Positions 31,237 through 42,300 of a stretch of DNA of 64,000 nt are shown here, one piece after another. Below the pieces are notes generated by a model, which was given only the letters and a program-made list of their open reading frames with translations, had not been told where the DNA came from and searched no databases. The stretch comes from Parasponia andersonii (taxonomy: Eukaryota; Streptophyta; Magnoliopsida; Rosales; Cannabaceae). The position numbers and the translations under genes were made by a program. The stretch covers positions 145,908 to 209,907 of the forward strand of contig JXTB01000162.1 in the NCBI GenBank assembly GCA_002914805.1. The letters are read 5' to 3'. Position 1 is the first letter of the stretch, and every line of letters starts with the position of its first letter.

Positions 31237-32048
31237 TGTTGGATCGGTTCTCACCAGCGGTCCATGTGTCTCTGAATTGCTGACGAGGTATTCACCAACT
31301 GTCCACGTGTCCTTGCTATCGTGGAATATCTTTAGCTTCAGGCTGAGACGAGGAGGTGGGGGTGGCCACCTGTAAAGACTCTCCGATACTTAAGTCAGTG
31401 ATTTATCCCTGAGATGGAACAACAAGGATTTCGTTTTTCTCTATAAAAATATTTTCTGTATATTGTATCGTCTCTCCTTTATATCCCCCCTTTTGGGAGG
31501 AAACAAGGCCTATATATATATGATCCTGGGACTGGGAGTTTTTTGGCTCTCAATCCCAGGATTGAGTACCTTTTTCCATCATGACTTACTCCAAAAATCA
31601 CGGGTCATGGTTAACGTGACCTTCCTTGCATCGTCGCGGCCTGTTTTCTGCCGTCCCCTACGACTTCAGCCTATCTGGGGTGAGATTTTGACAAGCTGTT
31701 GTTCTGTCAGGACGACTTGCCCAATACGCGCATCTATCCAGGGTCGCATTAAATGCTCTGTCTAGGTCTGGAGCTGTGAGTTGCTTCCCACTGTACTCTA
31801 GTGGAAGACCCCTGAGGCTCCCGACCCTTAGCTGTTGAGGTAAGAATCGGACTGGGCTGACCCCATCCAGGGTTTGGGATGGGTTCAGCCCTAGCCTCGG
31901 ACAGCCCATGGGCCTATGCGGTACCACGTGTGACTCGCGTGGCTTTTAATTGGTCACTCTGGACACGTGTCGGACAGTGTGCCCCGTTTACGACCTGTTT
32001 AGCTACTTAATCGTCCACATTGTGTATGATTTAGGAACGAGTCCCACA
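31237..32048 (-). repeat. 5' LTR of the gypsy element
   Basis: This 812-bp LTR keeps the canonical ends on the plus strand (TGTTGGATCGG to GAGTCCCACA). It carries a TATATATAT stretch near 31510 that could include promoter elements, but the transcription start cannot be fixed by eye. Confidence 0.93.
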
Positions 32049-32053
32049 CTTGA

Positions 32054-34366
32054 GTATTATAAAATTAAAGGTTAAGGACCTTGACTGATATTAGGAACAG
32101 ATTAAAAAGGAAAAATTGGGATGAATTTAACTAAAAGATCAAAATCTCTTAGCAACTAGCTATAAGCAATGTGGGACTAATTAACAAGCTACACTAACAA
32201 TTCTTTCACCGCGATAAAAGAACTCATGAATTTCTTCTTCTTTTTTAGGAGGCACAAGGGTTGATTTGATATTGATTCGTTTTAGGATGTTGCAAGGAGT
32301 GAAACATGGACAATCTCTCTTTAAAAGATTCTTATATCCTTTTGTGTAGAGAGATTATTTGAGACGTGTTGTCTCATAATTCTTCAATCCAATTTTACGA
32401 AGACAATCGTATCTCATAAAAAGTGTAATCATCTTTTAATTAGGGGATAATTTATATTCTCGACAACAACAACAACAATTGTACAAAACTATGCTAAAAA
32501 ATGAATAAATACAATATTATATGATGATTTATCCTTCATTTATTATGCTTTTAGACTATCGTGAATCAGTTTTGTCTTCTAGTGCTCAATTATTAGATCT
32601 TTTGAAAATCATTTTATTTTTTTGACCATATTATAAAGCTCGAGGTGAAAATTTTGGAAAGAAAAGCCTTATTGTTTTAGATGAAAAATTGAAAGGCAAA
32701 AGTTATGCTTCTTTCTCCTAGCAAATATTTCATCTTAGTTTAACAAATTCAACCCTAGTCAAAATTACAATGAAATATGAGGTTCAAGATAGTTGCTCGA
32801 TCATGATAGGACTTTTTCGACCTATCAAACTCAAACCAACGAAATCATTTTGTTCTATGAATTTTTCGGGAATAAACAACAACCATTAGGTTGTAGTTTT
32901 TTTTTTTTTTTTTAAATTCTTTTTAAAGAAATTGATTTCAAAGTGGGTCTATAGTCATGGCATTAAGTAACTGGTATAAGTAAGTGACAACAAATGTTTT
33001 TTTATTTTATTTTTGATAAAACTATTAATAGAAGACCACATGTGTCCGTATTCCCAAAGGCACCCTTCTCTTTCAAGAGAAATGGCGGTATAACAAGTCC
33101 TAANNNNNNNTTCATCGCCTACGCGGGCTCACGTTAATTTTGAGTATCATTTTTGCGCTAGTACTCCTCAGGTAAGTTAATTAGCACGTTAGCTATAACA
33201 TTGTACAGGTCAATAAGCACAATGTCTAGTATCCATGGTGCTTGTATCACCAAAAGACCATTGGTTGAGGGGAAAATGAATGGAATGGAAAAAGCTTCAT
33301 TTCTTTGTTTGGCTAGTTTTAACATATGGAAATAACTATTCCCAATACAATGTTTTTCCTCCAATTATGGAGAATTTTGCATTCCATATAAAAATGGGAG
33401 GAATGTCCATTTTATTTCATAATTTACCGTTTTTTTTCCAAACTTGCTCCTTTGTAATTACCCAATTAAGCTAATTTGCTTTATCTCTTTTTACAATATT
33501 TCTTAATTTTCTCTCTACTTCAACTCACCGCTTTCTCTCCCTCATCTCTCATAAATAACTTCTTATCTTCTCTTTCCTTCCTACACCACATTCTGTCTCC
33601 TTTCCTTATTTTCTTTCATACTTCTCTCTCTGTACTTTTTCTCTCCTCCTCCTCCTCACACACACACACGGCTTTCTCCCTAGTCCTTCCTTCACACCCC
33701 GCTTTTGCTCTCCTCCCTTTATTACACACCACTTTCTCTCTCACGTCTCTATTTACTCTCCTCATTTTATCACAACATTTATATATCTTTACTTTCTCTC
33801 TCCTTCTCTCACATACTACTTTCTTCTCGTTCCTAGTCTCTATTTACTCTCCTCATTTTATCACAACACTTATATATCTTTACTTTCTCTCTCCTTCTCT
33901 CACATACTACTTTCTTCTCGTTCCTATATGTCTCGTGTCCAACCACGGAGCCAACATAGGCTCGAGGGCCATGCTCCCCCTCACTTTCTTGAAAAATTAT
34001 ATTTTTTTTACTCCATTTTCATTAAAAATTTTCAATTTTATCTTTTATTTGCCCCATCCTAAATTTTTGTAGTTATAGTTTTTGCCCCATATTTTATAAG
34101 CAAAATTTAATAATACCCCTTCTATGACCACCAATTTTTTATTTTGTTTGAACTTATTCATATTATTTTGAAATACTTAGTTTTGCTCTTACTTTAGATA
34201 ATTTTTCTTTGGACTCATTTTACATATTAATTTTAGTTATATATTAGTTTATGTTAAATAATGTGTTTCAAAATTAGCTAAATGATTTTTAGTATATGCC
34301 CCCCTAAAACAAATTCTTGGCTCCATTAATACTCATATCTCTTAGCTTTATCTCTCCTCTCTCTCA
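32054..34366. other. Intergenic DNA, repeat copy and CT-rich tract
   Basis: No gene is seen. 32120-32285 is the second copy of the dispersed repeat at 16244-16412. 33104-33110 are unknown bases. About 33480-33930 is a long pyrimidine-rich tract (TCTCTCTYC-type) whose open frames are low complexity. Inside it, 33745-33835 and 33836-33926 are a near-perfect 91-bp tandem duplication containing CTCTATTTACTCTCCTCATT. Confidence 0.7.
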
Positions 34367-35170
34367 ACAAAGTGGGTTGGTTCAAGTAGTAAGAGTACCC
34401 ACTATTTACGATTTCAGTCCTAAGTTCGAGTCATATCATAAAAAGCTAATATCCCCAACGGGGTAGGAAGGAGATTGGGTAATAATAAGTATTTGCCTTT
34501 AATTTGTAACAAGTGGAGATCATTAGTTAACTACTACTTAAAAAAAATCTCTCCTCTCTCTCTCTCACCATTTTATCTCTCTTATTTTTATTTTCTCTCT
34601 CCTCATTTTTATCTTTATGTTTTCTCTTTTTTCTATTATAAGATACTCTTGTAAAAATACAATTCACATATGTCCATTTCATAATTAATCTAAAACTTTA
34701 ACCAAACAATTGAATAAATTAATAATTCAATTCCATTTTGTTCTCGTTAGCATTGTTATTATTATTACCATTATAAAAGTCCCTCATTAGTAGAGATTTT
34801 TTTTTTTTAAAAAAAACAAAATATTAATAATATTATTATTATACTATAACTACTGCTCGGAGCCACCTTGGGCCTAGAGGAGCACATGCCCTCTCAATTT
34901 TTTGAAAATTTCATTTTTATCTTAGAATTTATAAATATATTCAATTAGATCTTTCTTTTGCCCCCTAAATTTTAATAATATAAAATTTACCTACATATTT
35001 CATAAAAAATTTCAATAATCCCTCTCACTTGCCCTATCGAATTTTATGATTTTTAAACTTTACTTCTATTATTATTAAATAATTATTTTTTTCCACATTT
35101 TTATGAATAATTTTTCTTTGCACCTCATTTTAAAATAACATTTAAATCATGCCCATATAGACCATTTGTA
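33935..35170. repeat. Two related dispersed repeats (33935-34327 and 34853-35170)
   Basis: Both start with a GGAGCCA motif followed by GAGG and then CCC-CTCA plus a TTTTTTGAAAATT-like run. Both continue with matching blocks (TTTTGCCCC, TTTCATAA or TTATAAGC, ATAATCCCTC/ATACCCCT, TTTTTCTTTG). The first also ends in a reversed match (TTGGCTCC at about 34318-34325), so it may be a small terminal-inverted-repeat element. The sequences are degraded and the class is uncertain. Confidence 0.45.
34367..34546 (+). mobile_element. SINE with a second type of tRNA-like head
   Basis: The head has an A-box-like GGTTGGTTCAAGTAGTAAGAG and a perfect B-box GTTCGAGTC (GWTCRANNC). The 3' tail TAATTTGTAACAAGTGGAGA and TCATTAGTTAACTAC matches the tails of the SINEs at 7021, 14069 and 38600, although the head differs. 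Direct repeats ATCTCTCCTCTCTCTC at 34350-34365 and 34547-34562 form a convincing target duplication. Confidence 0.8.
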
Positions 35171-36129
35171 TTTCAGTCATTGTTACATCGTCCTAAATTA
35201 TATTACTCGGTTACAAGTCAATTTGAAGGAATAAAAAATAAAGTGCGAAAAAGAGGGGGAAAAAAATAAATTTAACATTAGAAGTTTTTCTGCCTCCTGC
35301 TGCTGCTGCTGCTGCTACTGCTACTATTACTACTATTATTATTATTATTATTATTATTTGTGGATAGGTTAAATTAGACTTTCGATAATACTCATTTAAC
35401 TTAATACGTTTCATTTTATTATTCTCAACTCTTGGTCATTGTATGTTTGGCCGTAATTCTTTCATATCCTCTACAAGAAGCCTTAGATGTGAAAATTGTT
35501 TGCCGAGTTTGGATTCTCAGCCAAACATGAAGATAAACAACAGTACAACACCAATGAAATTAGTAGCCTAGACAATTATAAATACATACACACACACACG
35601 CATGTTTTGGGTCTTTTTTTGTTAGAACTTGGAAAAATGCTGATCTCTTACTGTTTCAGTCATATTCTTAGGCATAATCTTCTTCTTGCGCTGATTATCA
35701 AGGCAACAGCCTACAATGTTAAGAAGAGGAAATATATGCCTCTAACTAAAACGAATTAAAATATTATAATCAATTCAAATATGGTTAATAAAATGCGGTG
35801 GTTAGAAAGAGATGACTAGTATCTAATTAAAAGTGGATCAAGCTGAGAAGCAAACTTGATCACTAGCATAAACAATCTTGAAAGGTGATCCCAACTCGCA
35901 GTGCAAACAGCCAAATAGCATCTAATGACATGAAAAAGTACAGAGCAGATCAAAGAACTTTTCAGATACCTAGTGCCACCATGAATACTGATCATTAAGA
36001 CAAATTGCTATTCAACCAGCATGTAAAACTCTTCACAATGTAAGTGGCTAGTGCAAACGAAAAAGGAGAACTCTTATTGAGCAGAGACACTTCTAGGATA
36101 AGAGCAATTTTCTCTTCTTCGCTCACTCC
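34563..36129. other. Intergenic DNA downstream of mTERF
   Basis: No gene is seen apart from the old repeat at 34853-35170. A mixed GCT/ACT/ATT trinucleotide run lies at about 35298-35358, and a short CA repeat is at 35588-35600. The last few hundred bases (about 35850-36129) are less AT-rich and are probably the 3' UTR of the minus-strand mTERF gene. Confidence 0.5.
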
Positions 36130-37311
36130 TCATGCATCTTCAACATGCACTTTCCCTTCATACACGCTAAACAGCAGAGGCACTTGCTCATGATACTTGG
36201 TCACATACTTTTCCAAGAAGATTTTATCCACGCATTGCAAGATGAAAATAAGTTTGACATCTTCTTTTCTCATCAATCCCTTTGACAACAAAACTTGAAC
36301 AACTGAGCATCTTGGTAATATTCTCTTCTCAAAGCTGTAAAACAGAATCACTGGACACTTTGCAATCTTTCCTGACTGCCACCCCATCTTGTTCACTAGA
36401 AAATCCATTGATTTCTCTATCTTCTTCTCCGAAATAACCATACAATTGGGGTGCACCCTAAATGCACCAAGGATATCATCTTCAGACCAACCCCACCTCC
36501 TATAAACCTTGTAAGACTTGTTCCAAGTTTCCTTAAACCTCTTCATAGCTAATGCGCGCATCGCAAACAAGAAAGTGAATTTCTCTGGTTCGAATCCCAT
36601 GTCTTTAACCTTATCAACGACGCTACTGAATCGTTCAGGCTTCAGAACCAGAATCTCAGAAAAAAATTGCAATGTAGAAGCTACCTGTGAATCACTAAAA
36701 CCTAACTGTCTCAACAACCCAATATTTGAAATCACATGCTTTGAATTCTTTTCTAAGGACACCCATTGGTGCCTCAAAGCAGTGATCACCATTTCATTAG
36801 AGGGCAAAACACTCCTGAGTAAGTTATAAGTAGGTATAATATGATTATCCAAGCTTCTATACAAAAGATGAGGATCTGAAGACATAATTCTCACCAAGTC
36901 CTTCTTTGAAAACCCTTTTGAGTAGAAAAACTCAAGCTTGGGCAAAATTTTTCTCTTGGGATCAGATAAAAGAAGCCAAGGCCTTTTCCTGACAAAACTT
37001 GTGATCTGAGTCTCTGAGAATTCATGCTCTCTTAAAAAAGCCAGAACAGAATCTGCCCTTTCTGGGTTTTTGAAATTGACTTTTTGGGAAGCAACAATAG
37101 CAGCTTCTGGGGACAATCCACATGAGTTTACGAGGTAAGACACCGTAAAAGAGTGACCCTTTTCAGATTTTCCCACAAATGAAGAGAAACTAAAAGCAAG
37201 AGAACCCAAATCAAAAGCTGAATTCGACCCAGTAACCCCATTACCTGGTATTGAGATTTTGAGTCTTCTACTGAGGATACCAAACATATTTGACCGAGCT
37301 GGATGATCCAA
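36130..37311 (-). CDS. mTERF family organelle transcription/translation factor
   Basis: This is one intronless frame of 393 aa. mTERF proteins are helical-repeat nucleic-acid-binding proteins that act in mitochondria or plastids in transcription termination, splicing or ribosome assembly. Here about residues 70-370 are made of repeated units of about 30-35 residues with the family pattern, for example FVRKRPWLLLSDPKRKILPK, IMSSDPHLLYRSLDNHIIPT, MVISEKKIEKSMDFLVNKMG and CPVILFYSFEKRILPR. The N-terminus is rich in Arg, Ser and hydrophobic residues without acidic ones, typical of an organelle presequence; Met9 (MFGILSRRLKIS) may be the true start. It belongs to the expanded angiosperm group whose members often lie in tandem, but only one copy is present here. 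The leader holds a (GA)n run near 37458-37485 and a possible 5' UTR intron. The exact target RNA cannot be told. Confidence 0.9.
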   Translation of the reverse strand: MDHPARSNMFGILSRRLKISIPGNGVTGSNSAFDLGSLAFSFSSFVGKSEKGHSFTVSYLVNSCGLSPEAAIVASQKVNFKNPERADSVLAFLREHEFSETQITSFVRKRPWLLLSDPKRKILPKLEFFYSKGFSKKDLVRIMSSDPHLLYRSLDNHIIPTYNLLRSVLPSNEMVITALRHQWVSLEKNSKHVISNIGLLRQLGFSDSQVASTLQFFSEILVLKPERFSSVVDKVKDMGFEPEKFTFLFAMRALAMKRFKETWNKSYKVYRRWGWSEDDILGAFRVHPNCMVISEKKIEKSMDFLVNKMGWQSGKIAKCPVILFYSFEKRILPRCSVVQVLLSKGLMRKEDVKLIFILQCVDKIFLEKYVTKYHEQVPLLFSVYEGKVHVEDA

Positions 37312-38585
37312 GTAGCTGCTCCTTAGGTAATAGTTGGTTTATAAACCCTAAACGCCAAGAGGCTGAAGATTGATAGGTATCGAGGTTCTTCTAGACTTAA
37401 GACTCTTGAGAGTGTTTCTCTCCCTTTCTCATCCTGAGAAAAAAAATATGAAAATACACAGAGAGAGAAAGAGAGAGAGAGAGAGCTCACCAAGTGATGG
37501 GAATAGAGAGGAGAAAGCGCAGACAAGCCTATGATAGGGTCAGAGAGCAAGCGACGAACAGAGGTTTTAGAGTACAGGACGAGGGTTCTTTTGAGGTTTA
37601 ATGTTACTTCCTTTTTGGCGAGAATTGAAATATAAATCAAAATTAAAAAGGATTTATTGCTTTTTATAAATAAAAATAAAAAAAAGGGGGGGAGGGGGTG
37701 GGATTTATTGCACCGGAACACATATTGTTTAGATCATGTGCATTGCGGACTAAAAATTATTTATAAAGCAGTATAATATAGTTTTTAATTTTATTATTAG
37801 CGCGTCAAAAAATTATGGTCACTATCGTTACTTCTTCTCTTTTTAAATAGAAATGCTCTAATTATTACTTTACTTGAATATCTTGAATATATGAATACTA
37901 ACTCTCATGATACGAGGCATCATTGTACTACGTGATATATCAATCCGTCGTTGACTCGTAATTATAATTTAAGAAGAATATGTGGATTGAATTTATTAAT
38001 TAATTAAATTAAATAATAAAAAAATATATCATTATAGTGTTGAATACTCTCGATGCCCCCGTAATATTATTTTTATCCAGCGCATATAAAAAAATAAATT
38101 GTAAATATTCCATATTAAAAAAGAGTGTCTTAAAAAATAAAAATGAATAAATAAAATAGAAAAAGAAGAATAAGAAGAAAGACACCTCCTCGGTCCTAAA
38201 AGAGAAACTAAAAAAAAAAATAAACATAGAAAAATAAGGCACCTCTCCAGTCCTTTAAAAAAAATCAAAAAAAATCTCCTACATCACTTTCTAGTATAAG
38301 TGAAATAAACACCAAGTAGCAGGAATAATTCTAAAAACCAACAAGGCACCTCTAATTTCTCAAAATATAAAAGAAATTAAAAAAAATTAAACGTGCGGGG
38401 TTTAATAATAATACACAAGACTGGTATAATTATTTAATTATAATTATAATAATTACTATTATAATTATTTAATCATTATAATCTTTTATAATATTTTTGG
38501 GTCAAATTGCCAGTGTATTACAAATTAGTAAAATATATTTAAAAACTATAACTAAAAAGCGTTTATTCAATATATATATATTTTG
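37312..38585. other. Region upstream of mTERF, AT-rich
   Basis: It contains the mTERF leader (about 37312-37600). On the minus strand, CACTTG|GTGAGC near 37494 and TTTTTCTCAG near 37433 could be the ends of a short 5' UTR intron. A purine-poor G-run lies at 37686-37700. Beyond that the DNA is AT-rich and I see no gene. Confidence 0.45.
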
Positions 38586-38599
38586 TTTATTCAATATAT

Positions 38600-38809
38600 A
38601 TATATTTTTTTTAGAGGAGAACTTAACTAATGACCATTATTTACTACAAATTTAAAAAAAAAATAACACACTCTACCAAAGTTTGAATCTCATACCTCTC
38701 CAAATTCACACATACATTTCTAAAATTTTGGACTAGCCCATACCTCTTCAAATTCACACATACATTTCTAAAACTTTGGACCAACTGAACTAGTCCATTT
38801 AACAAAGTA
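38600..38809 (-). mobile_element. tRNA-derived SINE with internal 48-bp duplication
   Basis: On the minus strand it starts with an A-box-like ACTAGTTCAGTTGGTCCAAA and ends with the shared tail AAATTTGTAGTAAATAATGG and TCATTAGTTAAGTTC. The 48-bp unit containing CATACCTCTYCAAATTCACA is duplicated at 38691-38786. Target duplications TTTATTCAATATAT (38586-38599) and TTTACTCAATATAT (38810-38823) flank it with one mismatch; the left one lies in an AT repeat, so the edge is uncertain. Confidence 0.75.
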
Positions 38810-38823
38810 TTTACTCAATATAT

Positions 38824-39308
38824 TGCAGTTCAAAGCAACAAAAATATTTGCAACCAATCACATCATCTAGTGCTAAACATCAACACTAGGTCTCGGAAAT
38901 CGTATTCTCGTAAACCAAATCATGCTGCTCTTTTAGACAAGTAATACTGCACTTTCAATTTCAATGTGCCTCATGTTATTTTGTACGTTTCGACCATCAA
39001 ACGTTTGGATTATATCACGTTATCGACGGTACCATTTTACACCAACAAAGCATTGGAGGAAATGAAAAAGTTCCGCTCCATCAAAAGTAACTATTAAACA
39101 GAAAACGTTCCTGAAAAGTCTGTCTTCTCTTCGCTGATTTTTGGATCATTCTTGGATAACTATTTCGTTTCTGATTCCGGTTAAGATACGAAACCGCAAC
39201 AAGCCTTACTGCTCATTGATTCACAATTCGCCACTGCGTTTTCCTACCAGGGTTGAAGAGTTCTTGCAACATGACGACTGCATGTTGTTGAAACTGAACA
39301 GAAACTAC
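38824..39308. other. Intergenic / 3' UTR of the SPATA20-like gene
   Basis: No separate gene is seen. The part next to 39309 has higher GC and is probably the 3' UTR of the minus-strand gene. Confidence 0.5.
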
Positions 39309-42300
39309 TCATGCAGAAGATGAAGATTCCTGATAGAGCAGAGCCTCCAAGGATCTGGGTCCGGTGACCGGAGCGCTGCAAGTAAAGTTTTGGCAGACGA
39401 GAGCTACCACCTTGTCTGCAGCAGAATTGTTCTTGGCCATGAAAGCCACTTTGCTGTTGTTTTCTTCCCAAAATTGCATCTCTTCAGCATTGGAAGGGTC
39501 GATGTGGATAACCTAAGAACATGAGTAAGAGTAGCATAAGTGGGAAATCAAAACCGACTTCAAAATAGAAGCTGGGTCTCTTGATGGCTTATAAAAGCTT
39601 GAAATAAGAACGCCCATTACTCACTGTTTTATTCAGATCATACTGCGCATGGGCAGCGGCCAGCATGTCTTCAAACTCCAAAGAAGGCTTATGGCCGACC
39701 AAAACAACTTGCTTCCTTGAAGGGACAGAGAGCATGTCTGCTGCACAACACATCAAAGGCACTGCCATTGCCATGTCTTTCAGCCTTGTCTCAAAAACAG
39801 CCTGAAGTCATTTGGAAATGCAATAATCAGCAAAAGAGGAGAGCTTCAAAACCCAGAAACTTTTAATTAATTTGAAGGTGCTTCAACATCAAACCAGAAG
39901 ATGCTCTGCGTTCAGTCTGTAGAGATCAGACTTATTGCCGGTCAACATAGAGGCCAATCTCACGAGATTGAGTGCGGAAACCGAGTTTCCAGATGGCTCA
40001 GCCCCATCATGATCTTCTTTTACGCGCAGAAGAACAGAAGGATCTTCACCAGGGGTATTAAAATACCCTCCTCCCTCCCTATCAAGAAATAACTCATCCT
40101 GCAAAAGTTTCTCCCGTCAAACTACCGAGACAATGTTAAAACACACACAAGTTTTAACATTCAAGAAGAAATCAGCAATTCCTGCCTGGGTATCTTGGAG
40201 CTCGGTTGCCCAAGTTAGCCAGTTGATCCCACCACCAAATTCATAAAGGTCCAGCAACCCTGAAATAAGAAACGCATAATCATCTAAAAACCCCGGTGCT
40301 TTAGCTGGCCCATTCCTAAAGCTGTGTTGCAGCCTGTGTGTTTGCTCATTGTAAAGCTGCGTTCTGATAAAAGATGCTGCCTTTTCTGCAACTTCTATGT
40401 ACTCCTTAGGCTGCAAAATGTGGGATGATAGGAAGCTAAAAATATCAGTAGATACAGAAATCGTATAATCACATTCCCAAATAGAACAATTCACAGAAAA
40501 CAGGCCTTTGCTTAGGTTTAGTGTCCTGATTCTTTCCCTCTACAATAACTTATTTTTATTCCCTTGCATATGTCTCCTATTAGAAACATGTCTGCATATT
40601 ATAAGTATCAAAGCAATGAATTCTTGGACAATGAAATATAAGCATGTATACATTTTTTAGCACTAAACCACTAAAACCATCCGCTTTGTACAAGCCCTTA
40701 AACTTGATCAGCATGATCTGGCTGAAAGTAGATGGCAACAACTAAAGCACCTTTCTGCAAACTTGCCTAAGAAAACACTTTACAATCTTTAACCTAAGAG
40801 AAATACATACATCACATCCATCCACAGGAAAGTAGAATTTAGTGCCCTCAGCTTCACCCTTGAGGATTTTAGAAGCTCTAGCAAAAGATGAGATTGCAAG
40901 TCCATTCCACGATACAATTACCTAGAACAAACCCCTCCAATCTGTAAGAGTGGGAATAAAGTAACCGAAAAGCTAGTATTATAAAGCAATAAGACAGAAT
41001 ACCTTGTCATCCAAATGTGGTCTTGGTCGCCTTGACCTTACTTCAAAAAGCTTTCTTCTGCATTCACCCAGAATGTCAAGATATTCCTCAAGTGGCAACC
41101 CATATTTTGATGCTATTTCAGAAGGGCTTTTCCATTCAATCAGCACATTCTTTCCCTCAAATTCTTTGTGAGGATCACTCATTTTGGAAAGGTCGCAATT
41201 ACCCGAAGACTTTATGTAGTAGTGCTCCTTGAAAAGAGTTGCATGCTCTCCAAGAACGTCTTCAACCTAAACAGATAAAGGGGAAAATAAATCAAGTCAA
41301 AAGGAAAAAACTTAGCCAAAAGCAAATGATAATAGGGATCTTTAAAGTTTATATTCTTTACTGTGCTCTATTTGGTAGCTTTCTTTTTCTCAAACGGCCA
41401 CTTTCTAAATGAAGGCAGGGAAGAAGAAGAGTAAGCATCAAAATTTGCTAAAGGATAGCTGGTAAAGTAAAAAATAATTACAACAACAACCATGTAGAAC
41501 CAGAATTTAAAACCACATAGATATCTCACGAACAAACATTTCCCAAAGTCAAAGAAAAGATAAAGAACCTCTTTGCTTGTCCAGACATAGAAGGCTCCTT
41601 CCTTTTTTCTCGTAGCACCTTTAGATTCAGCACTGTCAGCATCCTCTGCTGAAAATATTTCACCTTCCGGTCCAATCATGTCTCTTCTCAAGTAATCAAG
41701 AATATCTCGAGAAAGACAAGAAAAAAAGACATCTTTCATAATGGCAAAAGCATCCAAGTAAACATTAATGAGCTGCCCTTGATCATACAACATCTTCTCA
41801 AAGTGCGGAACTGCAAGAAAAACAGGACTTCTTTTAACAATACGAAGATGACAATGACTTACAAGAGAGTATAGAAGTAAAATGCAAAAAGCAAAATACT
41901 CTCAAAAAATAAGCAATCATTCAACACAAACAGGAAAAATAGAATCTAGACAGAAAAAAGAGGACTCTCGACAATTTTAAATGAGGTGGTCATACATAAT
42001 GTATGAATATGCTCCTTTATTACAGCTTAAAACTGACGCTCAAGTAAATAATGAATACTGACCATGCCAGAACTCATCTACACTGTATCTATGGAAGCCA
42101 CCTCCAATGTGATCATGGATGCCCCCTCTTGCCATGCATTGTAGGGTGAAGATAACCATCTCCAAATCCTCATTTGCTTCACCAGTCTTCCCTGCTCCCT
42201 CCAACTTCTTGGCCCAATAAAGCATCAGCTGAATCTCAACCGGTCTAGGAAACTTTGGGGCAGATCCAAATCCACCACGTTTTGAATCATAGCTTCGAGA

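Larger units (their letters stand above)
19523..32048 (-). mobile_element. Ty3/gypsy retrotransposon, Tat-type, decayed
   Basis: This 12.5-kb element lies on the minus strand. In element order it has a 5' LTR (31237-32048), a primer-binding site, gag, protease, reverse transcriptase, RNase H, a second (archaeal-type) RNase H, integrase, a tandem-repeat region, an antisense extra gene, a polypurine tract and a 3' LTR (19523-20317). The second RNase H before integrase, and extra sequence between integrase and the 3' LTR, are hallmarks of the Tat lineage. The target duplication is TTTGA (19518-19522) and CTTGA (32049-32053), one mismatch. The LTRs differ at about 16 of the first 145 aligned bases, 15 of them transitions, so the insertion is old. 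Its GC content is clearly higher than that of its flanks. Confidence 0.93.

Noticed and set aside
30732-31283. 183-codon plus-strand frame over the gag region
   Set aside because: It is the antisense shadow of gag and runs into the LTR.
33476-34072. 198-codon open frame, hydrophobic and Ser-rich
   Set aside because: It is translated from a low-complexity CT tract containing a 91-bp duplication; no codon structure or homology.
37323-37721. 132-codon minus-strand frame upstream of mTERF
   Set aside because: It covers a GA repeat and homopolymers and is best explained as leader sequence of the mTERF gene.
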